Below, one piece after another: positions 48,850 through 56,908 of a stretch of DNA of 63,407 bases. The position numbers and the translations under genes are program-made. Under the pieces are notes generated by a model that was given only the letters and a program-made list of their open reading frames with translations, did not search any database and had not been told where the DNA came from. Numbering within the stretch: the stretch's first letter is position 1; each line of letters opens with the position of its first letter. This stretch comes from Burkholderiales bacterium (GTDB lineage: Bacteria > Pseudomonadota > Gammaproteobacteria > Burkholderiales > Burkholderiaceae_C): positions 1 through 63,407 of the forward strand of contig JACPOI010000033.1 in assembly GCA_016185015.1 (NCBI GenBank). The letters run 5' to 3'.

Positions 48850-49566
48850 TCAGGCGTCGGGCTGCCGCGGTGAGCGGCGATAGGTCAGCAGCCGCCCCTT
48901 GTAGGCCGGCGTGTCGACGGCCGCGATGCGGTCCAGGCGCTCCTCGCGCAGGTCGAAGCCCTGGGCCTGCATCTGCCGGCTGAAGGCCGCGCGATTGCCG
49001 CGGTCCGGATCGACGATCCACACCTCTGCACACCGTTTCGCATGCCGGCCGATGTAGCCGGCCAGGGCGACGCTGGCGTCCGGGTCGTACAGCAGGTCGC
49101 TGCCGATGATCAGGTCGAAACGCCCGCGCACCATGTCGATGGCCGGCGCGCCGTCCTCCTGCTTGAGCGAACCGGGCCGGCTCCAGTGGCCATGCCGGTA
49201 CTTCATGGGCAGCAACTGGTTGAGCCCCAGGTTGGCTTGCAGGAAACCCTGGGTCAGCGGATGGCAGTCGCTGGCCGTGATGTCGGCTCCGCGGCGGTGA
49301 CCGACCAGGCTGGGCAAGGCCAGGCCGCAACCCAGTTCCAGGATGCGCTCGCCCGCGAGCACGGGTCGCAGCGCCATGCGCGCCGCCAGCTGCGCCCCCG
49401 AAGGCCAGAGCAGGCCGAACAGCGGCCAGGTGGCAGAGGAGATGCCCTGGCGCAGGGCGGCCCCCAGCGGATCACTGAACTGCTGCCGGTCCAGCAGGGA
49501 ACGGATGAAGAGATCCGCCACACCCGTGATGGGCACGTTCTGCTGCTTGATCTGGTAGCCGGGCAT
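48850..49566 (-). CDS. Class I SAM-dependent methyltransferase
   Basis: A 238-residue methyltransferase. Motif I is ILELGCGLALPSLVGHRRGADITASD, motif II/post-I the acidic D in TASDCHP, and the later segment FDLIIGSDLLYDPDASVALAGYI, typical of the lysine/protein methyltransferase 16 family (METTL21-like). N-terminal IRSLLDRQQFSD precedes the fold. The substrate is unknown. It is convergent with the HPP gene (6 bp between stops). Confidence 0.82.
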   Translation of the reverse strand: MPGYQIKQQNVPITGVADLFIRSLLDRQQFSDPLGAALRQGISSATWPLFGLLWPSGAQLAARMALRPVLAGERILELGCGLALPSLVGHRRGADITASDCHPLTQGFLQANLGLNQLLPMKYRHGHWSRPGSLKQEDGAPAIDMVRGRFDLIIGSDLLYDPDASVALAGYIGRHAKRCAEVWIVDPDRGNRAAFSRQMQAQGFDLREERLDRIAAVDTPAYKGRLLTYRRSPRQPDA

Positions 49567-49762
49567 CGCTGAAGCGTGAAGCCGGCTTGAATGGCTTCGT
49601 GAGATGAGGTGGGGTCAGTATAGACCCGGGCCTTGCGCGCGCGACGATACCGGGCGGATACGTCTCGATACACATGCAAGGTCAACGCGGCGGCGAGGCC
49701 TCCCGTTGTGAGAGTGTCTTCAGATCCACTGAAGTCACAACATCCACCGAAAGGCAAATGAA

Positions 49763-49987
49763 ATGAGCAAGATCCTCGCCACCCTGATCGCCGGTCTCTT
49801 CGCAGCCAACGTCTTTGCCCAGGCTGCTGCACCCGCCGCTCCTGCCACGCCCGCAACGCCTGCAACCCCCGCCGCTGCTGCGAAGCCGGCTGCGAAGGCC
49901 GAAGCCAAGGGTGAGAAGAAGGCCGAGGCCAAGAAGGCCGCCGTCGCCACCAAGAAAGCCGAGAAGAAGGCTGACGCCAAGAAGTAA
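49763..49987 (+). CDS. Small exported Ala/Pro/Lys-rich protein
   Basis: A 74-residue protein with a signal peptide (KILATLIAGLFAANVFAQA) and a mature part of low complexity: PATPATP repeats followed by AAK, EKK and AKK repeats ending in KADAKK. Very basic, likely unfolded, periplasmic or secreted. The ribosome-binding site is not strong. A terminator 23 bp past the stop supports it being a true transcription unit. Role unknown; such Lys/Ala-rich tails bind polyanions or nucleic acids in other proteins (inference only). Confidence 0.65.
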   Translation: MSKILATLIAGLFAANVFAQAAAPAAPATPATPATPAAAAKPAAKAEAKGEKKAEAKKAAVATKKAEKKADAKK

Positions 49988-50009
49988 TCCGGCTCTGCCG
50001 CACCCTGTG

Positions 50010-50049
50010 CAGCCCGCCCGCATGTGATGCCGGCGGGCTGTTCTGTTTT
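50010..50049 (+). terminator. Rho-independent terminator
   Basis: A 9-bp stem CAGCCCGCC / GGCGGGCTG (50010-50018 with 50032-50040), extended by an inner GCAT/ATGC stem, followed by TTCTGTTTT. It terminates the small Lys-rich protein gene and lies directly beyond the DUF4010 gene stop. Confidence 0.88.
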
Positions 50050-51305
50050 CAGTGCGACAGGCGCAGCCAGCCCCAGCAGGCCCAAGCGGCCAACGCCACC
50101 AGCACCAGCCCGGCACTCACGATGCTGCCGTAACGCGCCCCACCGGCCATATAGGCCGCCACGATCTTGCTCAGGTTGTTGGTGCTGAAGGCCAGCAACA
50201 CGGCGGTGAGCATGGTGAACGGATCGATCTCGCCGCGTGCCGCCAGGCCCATGACCGCAGCAGCCGATGAATGCGCATCGGCAAAACCCGCCAGCGCCGT
50301 GGCCGCCAGGGTGGCCAGCGTCCCCACCCCTTGCTGCAGCCAGGCCACGACGGCCGCAATGCCGGTGAACAGCAAAGCCAGCAGGATGGACTGGCGCAGG
50401 CTGAAGGCACGCCCCTGCGCTGGCGTCTCCTCCTGCGGTACCGGGCTGCGGCGAAAGGCAGCCAGTCCGAGCAGCAGTGCCATCAGCAAGGCGCTGCCCA
50501 TGGCCGGTGCGATGAGGTGCAGGCCCGCCGGATACAGCAGGCCCGCAATCAGCATCACCTGGAGGGCAGTGGAAACGGTGGAGAACCAGGCGCCCGCCAC
50601 ACAGGCAGTGCGCAGCTCGGGATGACGGGCGGCACGTGTCCCCATGGTAGCGATGGTGGCGGTGCTGGAGACAAAACCGGCCACCAGCCCCGACAGCGGC
50701 AGACCGAGCCGGGCGCCGAACAGGCGCAAGGCCACATGACCCAAGGCCTGCACGGCCATGATGAGCACGACCAGCTGCCAGACCACGCGCAGGTTGATGC
50801 CACCCAACCAGAGCAAGGCCTGATTGGGCGCCAGCGGCAGGACCACCAGGGCCGAAGCCGCCAGCAGCAGCGCGTCGCGCAACTCCTGCTCGCCCAGCAC
50901 CTGCGTCGAGAAGCGCTGCAGCGGCACGCGCGCCACCAGCAGCACGGCCACCGTCACGCCCAGAGCCGAGGCCAGCACCGGCTCGGGCACGCTTAGCAGG
51001 CCCAGCAGGAAGGTGAGGAAAAGCGCGATCTCGGTGGTGACCCCCGGATCGCGCGAGCGGTCCTTGAAGTGGGACACCAGCGCCAGCCCCGCCACCAGGG
51101 CACCGGCCACGGCCGTCAGCCAGTCCTGGCCCAGCACCTGTGCGCCGGCACCGGTCAGGCAAGCCAGGGCAAAGGTGCGGATGCCGGCAAAGCGGCGCGT
51201 GGGACCTCTGCCCTTGCTGCGCTCGCGTTCGATGCCGATCACCAAACCCAGCCCCAGGGCCAGCGCCAGGCTGGTCAGGGTGTCGGCATTGAGCGCCAGG
51301 TTCAT
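50049..51305 (-). CDS. MgtC/SapB-type DUF4010 membrane protein
   Basis: A 418-residue integral membrane protein with about 12 hydrophobic segments. The N-terminal MgtC-like part carries LGLGLVIGIERERSKG and FAGIRTFALACLTGA, and the C-terminal DUF4010-like part has STATIATMGTRAARHPE and FADAHSSAAAVMGL. Some MgtC-like proteins act in magnesium homeostasis; the function of this longer family is not established. It lies 1 bp after the YgjP-type metalloprotein gene stop, so both are probably co-transcribed. Confidence 0.85.
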   Translation of the reverse strand: MNLALNADTLTSLALALGLGLVIGIERERSKGRGPTRRFAGIRTFALACLTGAGAQVLGQDWLTAVAGALVAGLALVSHFKDRSRDPGVTTEIALFLTFLLGLLSVPEPVLASALGVTVAVLLVARVPLQRFSTQVLGEQELRDALLLAASALVVLPLAPNQALLWLGGINLRVVWQLVVLIMAVQALGHVALRLFGARLGLPLSGLVAGFVSSTATIATMGTRAARHPELRTACVAGAWFSTVSTALQVMLIAGLLYPAGLHLIAPAMGSALLMALLLGLAAFRRSPVPQEETPAQGRAFSLRQSILLALLFTGIAAVVAWLQQGVGTLATLAATALAGFADAHSSAAAVMGLAARGEIDPFTMLTAVLLAFSTNNLSKIVAAYMAGGARYGSIVSAGLVLVALAAWACWGWLRLSH

Positions 51306-51306
51306 T

Positions 51307-52266
51307 TCAGTGCCAGCGCGGCAGGGCCTCGTCGCGCAGCTCGCCCCGCAGGCTCTGGTAGTCCGGCACGACGGAGCGCACCGTGTCCCAGAAGCGTGGG
51401 CTGTGGTCCATCACGCGCAGGTGGCTGAGCTCGTGCGCGACCACGTAGTCGATCACGTTCTGGCGGAAATGAATGAGCCGCCAGTTCAGCCGGATTGCGC
51501 CATCGCTGCTGGCGCTGCCCCAGCGCGTGCCCGCGCTGCTGAGCGAGAGCTTGCGCCACTGCACGCCGAGTTGCGGCGCGTAGTGATGCAGGCGTTCGGT
51601 AAAAACCCGGTGCGCCTGGCGCATCAACCAGGCCTGCACGGTGTCGCGGATCTGCTGGGTGCTGGCGTGCTGCGGCAGGCCGATGTGCAGGGTCAGGCGC
51701 GGCACGCCGTCCAGCGTGAGGTTGGGCGCCTGCGCATCGGTGTGCAACACCACCTCCACGTCATCGGCCTTGAGGCTGCCGCCGACTGTGCTGTAGGCGT
51801 GGGTCGGGTCGAGCACCACGATGACCGTCTCGCCCAGGAAGGGAAAACTGCTGCCGTCGCGCCACTCGATGTGGGTCGAATCCAGGCGCTGCTTGCGCTC
51901 GCGCATCTCGCCGAGCTTGCGCACGATCCAGTCCGCCTTTTCCTGCAAGGCAGCCTCCACCTCGTAGAGAGGCACCCAGCGCGGCGCACTGACCACCAGA
52001 CCGTCGGGGCCCACCTGCATGCCGATGGTGCGGCGCTTGCCGCGCTTGAATTCGTAGGCCACGTGGGCGTCGCACAGACGCGTCTGGCGGTTGGCGCGCG
52101 GATGGCTGAACTGGGCCGGGGCCATCACGCTGTCGATGGCCTGGGCCGGCTGGTGCGGGCCGTGCAATGCGGGGGGTGTCGGCTGCGGCGTCGGAGTCAG
52201 CGTCGGCGACGCCTGCACGGGCGCTGCATCGAAGAGGTCGAGGGCGAGCTGGAGGAAGCTGCGCAT
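51307..52266 (-). CDS. YgjP-type metallopeptidase-like protein (M48-related, DUF45)
   Basis: A 319-residue protein. The YgjP core begins about residue 110 (VVSAPRWVPLYEVEAALQEKADWIVRKLGEM) and ends with the zinc motif HELSH (His278, His282) and MDHSPRFW, whose His supplies the third ligand. A Pro/Thr-rich stretch of about 40 residues precedes it. YgjP homologues are described as metallopeptidase-like, and one was reported as a UTP pyrophosphatase, so the activity is open. ATG at 52266 (MRSFLQLALDLFD) is chosen; the frame upstream reads a repeat. Confidence 0.88.
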   Translation of the reverse strand: MRSFLQLALDLFDAAPVQASPTLTPTPQPTPPALHGPHQPAQAIDSVMAPAQFSHPRANRQTRLCDAHVAYEFKRGKRRTIGMQVGPDGLVVSAPRWVPLYEVEAALQEKADWIVRKLGEMRERKQRLDSTHIEWRDGSSFPFLGETVIVVLDPTHAYSTVGGSLKADDVEVVLHTDAQAPNLTLDGVPRLTLHIGLPQHASTQQIRDTVQAWLMRQAHRVFTERLHHYAPQLGVQWRKLSLSSAGTRWGSASSDGAIRLNWRLIHFRQNVIDYVVAHELSHLRVMDHSPRFWDTVRSVVPDYQSLRGELRDEALPRWH

Positions 52267-52320
52267 GGCTGTCACTCTACCGGATATTGCATGCGCAACG
52301 GCATGCAGGCCACTCATTCG

Positions 52321-52424
52321 CGGAACGCCGTGGAACCGGCTTCGCCGGGCCACTGGCGTTGCCCCCTGCAAGGGGGGTGGCGTAGCGACACGCAGTGCGC
52401 GCAGCCTGGGGGTGTGCCATCAGT
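52321..52424. repeat. REP-like Comamonadaceae intergenic repeat
   Basis: A nested hairpin (AACGCC at 52324-52329 with GGCGTT at 52355-52360; GTGG/CCAC; CCGGC-TTC-GCCGG) is followed by a second hairpin, CCCCCT-GCA-AGGGGG (52362-52376), and an ACACGCAGTGCGCGC block. From memory this element recurs between genes in many Comamonadaceae and is often mis-translated as a protein tail. Here it fills the plsC-YgjP gap, reaching the plsC stop codon. Confidence 0.7.
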
Positions 52425-53151
52425 AGGCCTCGGGGTCGAGCCGGCGCATCTCGGCTTCGATCCAGGCCTCGACCTCGCGCATCAGCTCGATCGGCTCGCG
52501 GCCCGCGCTGGGGATGGGCCGGCCGATGGACACGTCCACCACGCCCGGTCGCTTGATGAAGGCCTTGCGCGGCCAGCACTTGGCCGAGCTCACGGCCACC
52601 GGGATCACCGGCGCACCCGTCGCCACGGCCAGGCGCGTGCCGCCCGTCTTGTAGGTGCCGGCCTGGCCACGCGGGATGCGCGTGCCCTCGGGGAACATGA
52701 TGATCCAGACCCCGCGCGCCAGCAGCTCCTTGCCCTGCGCCACCACCTTGGAAAAAGCCAGCGAGCCCTGCGAGCGGTCGATGTGGATCATGTCCAGCCG
52801 GCCCATGGCCCAGCCGAAGAAGGGCACGTAAAGCAGCTCCTTCTTGAACACATAGGCCAGCGGATGCGGCATCAGCGTGGGCATGAGAAAGGTTTCCAGC
52901 GTGGACTGGTGCTTGACCAGCAGGATGGCCGGGCTGGTCTCGCCCACCGGCAGGTTCTCCATGCCGCTGACGCGCACGCGGATGCCGAGAATGACGCGGG
53001 CACCATCGATGGCCCAGCCCAGCCAGCGCGCCGCCATCCAGTACAGCGGGTTGCCGCGCACGCGGATCGAGGCCACCACCATGATGATGCCCCAGGGAAT
53101 CACCGTGACCACCATCCACAGGAGATGCAGCAGGGAACGAAGCAATGCCAT
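52420..53151 (-). CDS. plsC: 1-acyl-sn-glycerol-3-phosphate acyltransferase
   Basis: A 243-residue membrane acyltransferase that makes phosphatidic acid. An N-terminal hydrophobic segment (LLWMVVTVIPWGIIMVVASI) anchors it. The active-site motif is KHQSTLETF, an Hx4E form in place of the usual Hx4D, which I recall from betaproteobacterial PlsC-like proteins. The second motif FPEGTRIPRGQAG and the later VIPVAVSSAKCWPRK are present. It follows gmhB by 11 bp in the glyQ-glyS-gmhB-plsC run, a common Burkholderiales order. Confidence 0.9.
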   Translation of the reverse strand: MALLRSLLHLLWMVVTVIPWGIIMVVASIRVRGNPLYWMAARWLGWAIDGARVILGIRVRVSGMENLPVGETSPAILLVKHQSTLETFLMPTLMPHPLAYVFKKELLYVPFFGWAMGRLDMIHIDRSQGSLAFSKVVAQGKELLARGVWIIMFPEGTRIPRGQAGTYKTGGTRLAVATGAPVIPVAVSSAKCWPRKAFIKRPGVVDVSIGRPIPSAGREPIELMREVEAWIEAEMRRLDPEAY

Positions 53152-53162
53152 GTTGTCTGTCC

Positions 53163-53729
53163 TCAGGCGTTGTCCCGCACGGTATCGCGCGCCACCAGGT
53201 AGTCGGCAAAAGCCAGCAGGTTTTCGTGCACCCGCGTGCCGGCCGGGAATTGGTCAGGCAGAGGCTGGCCGCGCAGGGCCTCGCCCTTGCCGGTCAGCAC
53301 CAGATGCGGCTCGCAGCCCACAACGGCACCGGCCACGAGGTCGCGCGCCGAATCGCCCACGGTGGGCACGCCCTTGAGCGAGACGCCGTAGCGTTCACCG
53401 ATCTGCTCGAACAGCCCCGGCAGCGGCTTGCGGCAGCGGCAGGTCTGGTCGGGCGCGTGCGGGCAGTAGAAGACGGCCTCGATACGTCCGCCGGCCAGAG
53501 CCAGCAGCTTGTGCATCTTGGCATGCATGACATTGAGCGCAGCCACGTCGAACAGGCCGCGGCCCAGCCCCGACTGATTGGACGCCACCACCACATGCCA
53601 GCCGGCGTGGTTCAACTTGGCGATCGCCTCCAGTGCGCCGGGCAGCGGTTTCCACTCGGCTTCGGACTTGATGAACTCCGCACTGTCCTCGTTGATGGTG
53701 CCGTCACGGTCGAGGATGACCAGCTTCAT
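53163..53729 (-). CDS. gmhB: D-glycero-beta-D-manno-heptose-1,7-bisphosphate 7-phosphatase
   Basis: A 188-residue HAD phosphatase in LPS heptose synthesis. Seen in the sequence: motif I LVILDRDGTINEDS, the thioester-like VVVASNQSGLGRG, the zinc-loop CPHAPDQTCRCRKP and late motif PTVGDSARDLVAGA. ATG at 53729 (MKLVILDRDG) gives the typical start; an in-frame ATG at 53738 is possible and adds three residues. It is 11 bp after the glyS stop. Confidence 0.92.
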   Translation of the reverse strand: MKLVILDRDGTINEDSAEFIKSEAEWKPLPGALEAIAKLNHAGWHVVVASNQSGLGRGLFDVAALNVMHAKMHKLLALAGGRIEAVFYCPHAPDQTCRCRKPLPGLFEQIGERYGVSLKGVPTVGDSARDLVAGAVVGCEPHLVLTGKGEALRGQPLPDQFPAGTRVHENLLAFADYLVARDTVRDNA

Positions 53730-53740
53730 GGTGTGCATTA

Positions 53741-55873
53741 TCAGGAGGCCAATCGGGACAGGTCGGCCACGCGGTTCATGGCATCGTGCAGGCTCTTGAG
53801 CAGGCCCTGGCGGTTCAGGCGCAGGTCCATCTCTTCGGCATTCACCATCACGCCGTCGAAGAAGGCATCCACCGGCGCACGCAGGGCGGCCAGCGTTTTC
53901 AGTGAGGCGGTGTAGTCGCCGGCCTCGAACTGTTTGTTCGCCTGGGGCACCACATCTTTCAGCGCCGCGTACAGGTTCTTCTCGGCGGTCTCCTTCAGCA
54001 GCACGTCGCTGACGTGCGCGTCGACTTCCTGCGCTTTCTTGAGGATGTTGCTGATGCGCTTGTTGGCTGCGGCCAGGGCGGCGGCCTCGGGCAGCGCAGC
54101 AAAGGCACGCACCGCGACCAGGCGCTGGGCCACTTCCCCCAGGCGCTGCGGACGCAGGGCCAGCACGGCGTCCACTTCCTGGGCGCTGTAGCCTTGCTCG
54201 CGCAGGCTGCCGGCCAGACGGTCGTAGATGAAGTCGGTCAGCGCTGGCGTGGCGTCGGTGATCTTGTCGCCGAAGGCCGGCAAGGCTGCCTGTGAGAGCA
54301 GATCCGACAAGCTCAAGGGCAGGTTCTTCTCGCCCAATATACGGATCACGCCCAGCGCATGACGGCGCAGCGCAAAGGGATCCTTGTCGCCGGTGGGCAG
54401 ATTGCCGATACCGAACATGCCGACCAATGTTTCCAGCTTGTCGGCCAAGGCCACGACCATGCCCACGGTATTGCGCGGCAGTTCGTCGCCGGCGAAACGC
54501 GGCTTGTAATGGTCTTCGATGGCGTTGGCCACCTCGTCGCCCAGGCCGTCGTGGCGCGCGTAGTAGCCGCCCATGATGCCCTGTAGCTCGGGGAACTCAC
54601 CCACCATATCGGTCAACAGATCGGTTTTGGCCAATTCGGCAGCGCGCTGAGCGTTCGCCACAAGCTTCGAGTCCAGCGCGTTCGCAATCTTGCTGGCAAT
54701 CTCGTATACGCGCTTCATGCGTTCGCCCTGCGTACCGAGCTTGTTGTGATAGACCACTTTACCGAGGCCTTCGACACGAGACATCAGTGTCTTCTTGCGA
54801 TCCTGGTCGAAGAAGAACTTGGCGTCGGCCAGGCGCGGGCGCACCACACGCTCGTTGCCGCTGATGACGGCGCTGGCGTCACTGGGGCTGATGTTGCTGA
54901 CCACCAGGAACTTGTTCGTCAGCTTGCCGGCGGCGTCTAGCAGCGGGAAATACTTCTGGTTGGCCTTCATCGTGAGGATCAGGCACTCCTGCGGCACGGC
55001 CAGGAATTCCTTCTCGAATTCGCAGACCAGCACATTGGGGCGCTCGACCAGGGCGGTCACCTCGTCCAGCAGAGCCTCGTCTTCGATGGCGCGCACGCCA
55101 CCGCCGACCTTGGCCGCGGCCGCCGTCAGTTGGCGCACGATCTCGGCGCGCCGTTCAGCGAAGGACGCGATCACCGCGCCATCGTTCAGCAGCGCAGCAG
55201 CGTAGCTATCGGCATTCTTGAGCACCACGACATCCTTCTTCGCTTCGAAGCGATGGCCGCGCGTGCTGTTCCCGGCCTTCAGACCCAGGACCTTGATAGG
55301 CACCACGGTGCTGCCGTGCAGGGCCACCAGACCATGGGCCGGACGCACGAAGTTGACGCTGCTCCAGCCCGGCAGTTCGCAATCGGTCTCGAGCTGGTAG
55401 CTCATGACCTTGGGGATGGGCAGCTTGGCGAGCGCCTCGTCCAGCGCCTTCTGCAGGCCGCTGTCCAGCGTGGCGCCGGTGACCAGGCTGTCGTAGAACA
55501 AGGCCTCGGCCTTGCCGTCAGGCGCGCGCTTGAGCGCGGCGACCGCCTGGGCCGGGTCGGATACATCAGCGCCCAGGGCCGAGAGCTTCTTGATCAGCGC
55601 CTGCGTGGGATTGCCGGCCGGGTCCAGGCCCACGGCCACGGGCATGAGCTTTTGCTGCACGGCCTTGTCGGCCCCCTTGAGCAGGACATGCGAGATGTGC
55701 GCGGCCAGGCGGCGCGGCGAAGCATAAGCCGTCACGACAGATTCGGTCGTGACCAGCCCCATCGCACGCAGCTGCTCGGCCAGGGTGGCGGCGAAGCTGT
55801 CACCGAGCTTCTTGAGCGCCTTGGGCGGCAGCTCTTCGACAAACAGTTCAACGAGAAGGTTTTGGGTCGTCAT
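53741..55873 (-). CDS. glyS: Glycyl-tRNA synthetase beta subunit
   Basis: A 710-residue beta subunit of the heterotetrameric bacterial glycyl-tRNA synthetase. It starts NLLVELFVEELPPKALKKLGDSFA, the standard N-terminus; the HD-like region HYKPRFAGDELP and C-terminal anticodon-binding part (FDGVMVNAEEMDLRLNRQGLLKSL) are present. Works with GlyQ to charge tRNA(Gly). It starts 4 bp after the glyQ stop. Confidence 0.97.
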   Translation of the reverse strand: MTTQNLLVELFVEELPPKALKKLGDSFAATLAEQLRAMGLVTTESVVTAYASPRRLAAHISHVLLKGADKAVQQKLMPVAVGLDPAGNPTQALIKKLSALGADVSDPAQAVAALKRAPDGKAEALFYDSLVTGATLDSGLQKALDEALAKLPIPKVMSYQLETDCELPGWSSVNFVRPAHGLVALHGSTVVPIKVLGLKAGNSTRGHRFEAKKDVVVLKNADSYAAALLNDGAVIASFAERRAEIVRQLTAAAAKVGGGVRAIEDEALLDEVTALVERPNVLVCEFEKEFLAVPQECLILTMKANQKYFPLLDAAGKLTNKFLVVSNISPSDASAVISGNERVVRPRLADAKFFFDQDRKKTLMSRVEGLGKVVYHNKLGTQGERMKRVYEIASKIANALDSKLVANAQRAAELAKTDLLTDMVGEFPELQGIMGGYYARHDGLGDEVANAIEDHYKPRFAGDELPRNTVGMVVALADKLETLVGMFGIGNLPTGDKDPFALRRHALGVIRILGEKNLPLSLSDLLSQAALPAFGDKITDATPALTDFIYDRLAGSLREQGYSAQEVDAVLALRPQRLGEVAQRLVAVRAFAALPEAAALAAANKRISNILKKAQEVDAHVSDVLLKETAEKNLYAALKDVVPQANKQFEAGDYTASLKTLAALRAPVDAFFDGVMVNAEEMDLRLNRQGLLKSLHDAMNRVADLSRLAS

Positions 55874-55877
55874 GGTG

Positions 55878-56783
55878 TCAGGCTGCCTTCTTCGTCATTT
55901 GCTCGACCCAGGCACGCGGTGCCATGGGGAAGCCCAGTCGCTCGCGGCTCTCGTAGTAGCTTTGGGCCACGGCACGGGCCAGGTTACGGATGCGGCCGAT
56001 GTAGGCAGCGCGCTCCGTCACGGAAATGGCGCCGCGTGCGTCCAGCAGGTTGAAGCTGTGCGCACATTTGAGCACCTGCTCGTAGGCCGGCAAGGCGAGT
56101 TGCTGCTCCATCAGGTGCTTGGCCTGCTTCTCATGCGCCGTGAAGGCGGTGAACAGGAAGTCCGCATCGCTGTGCTCGAAGTTGTAGGCGGACTGCTCTT
56201 TTTCGTTCTGCAGATAGACGTCGCCATAACTCAGGGTGTCGGTCCACTTGAGGTTGTAGACGTTGTCCACGCCCTGCAGGTACATGGCCAGGCGTTCCAG
56301 ACCGTAGGTGATCTCGCCCGTGATGGGCCTGCAGTCGATGCCGCCGACTTGCTGGAAGTAGGTGAACTGCGTCACCTCCATGCCGTTGAGCCAGACCTCC
56401 CAGCCCAGGCCCCAGGCGCCCAGCGTGGGGTTCTCCCAGTCGTCCTCGACGAAGCGGATGTCGTTCTTCTTCAGGTCGAAGCCCAGCGCTTCGAGCGAGC
56501 CCAGGTAGAGCTCCAGGATGTTGCTCGGCGCCGGCTTGAGCACGACCTGGTACTGGTAGTAGTGCTGCAGGCGGTTGGGGTTCTCACCATAGCGGCCGTC
56601 CTTGGGGCGGCGGCTGGGCTGCACGTAGGCGGCTTTCCAGGGCTCGGGGCCGATGGCGCGCAGGAAGGTGGCGGTGTGCGAGGTCCCCGCACCGACTTCC
56701 ATGTCGTAGGGCTGCAGGAGTGCACAGCCCTGGGCATCCCAGTAAGCCTGCAGTTTCAGAATGATTTGTTGGAAGGTCAACAT
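55878..56783 (-). CDS. glyQ: Glycyl-tRNA synthetase alpha subunit
   Basis: A 301-residue catalytic alpha subunit. Seen in the sequence: [32 protein letters not shown] at the N-terminus, motif 2 region [25 protein letters not shown], and [22 protein letters not shown]. Pairs with GlyS downstream. It is 125 bp after lnt on the same strand; that gap has G/C-rich dyads but no clear terminator. Confidence 0.97.
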   Translation of the reverse strand: MLTFQQIILKLQAYWDAQGCALLQPYDMEVGAGTSHTATFLRAIGPEPWKAAYVQPSRRPKDGRYGENPNRLQHYYQYQVVLKPAPSNILELYLGSLEALGFDLKKNDIRFVEDDWENPTLGAWGLGWEVWLNGMEVTQFTYFQQVGGIDCRPITGEITYGLERLAMYLQGVDNVYNLKWTDTLSYGDVYLQNEKEQSAYNFEHSDADFLFTAFTAHEKQAKHLMEQQLALPAYEQVLKCAHSFNLLDARGAISVTERAAYIGRIRNLARAVAQSYYESRERLGFPMAPRAWVEQMTKKAA

Positions 56784-56908
56784 GGTTGAGGCAAAAGCAG
56801 GCGAGACGGGCCGGGCGGGCCGGTGCCGCGCGCTGCTGGCGCTGAAATAGGCGGATTTCCGCGTAAGCCCTTGATTTTACGGGGCTTCGGGCCCGAGCCC
56901 GGAGGGAA

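Noticed and set aside
52277-52419. C-terminal peptide reading through the intergenic region after plsC (alternative frame)
   Set aside because: It is translation of a dispersed structured repeat, not part of a protein.
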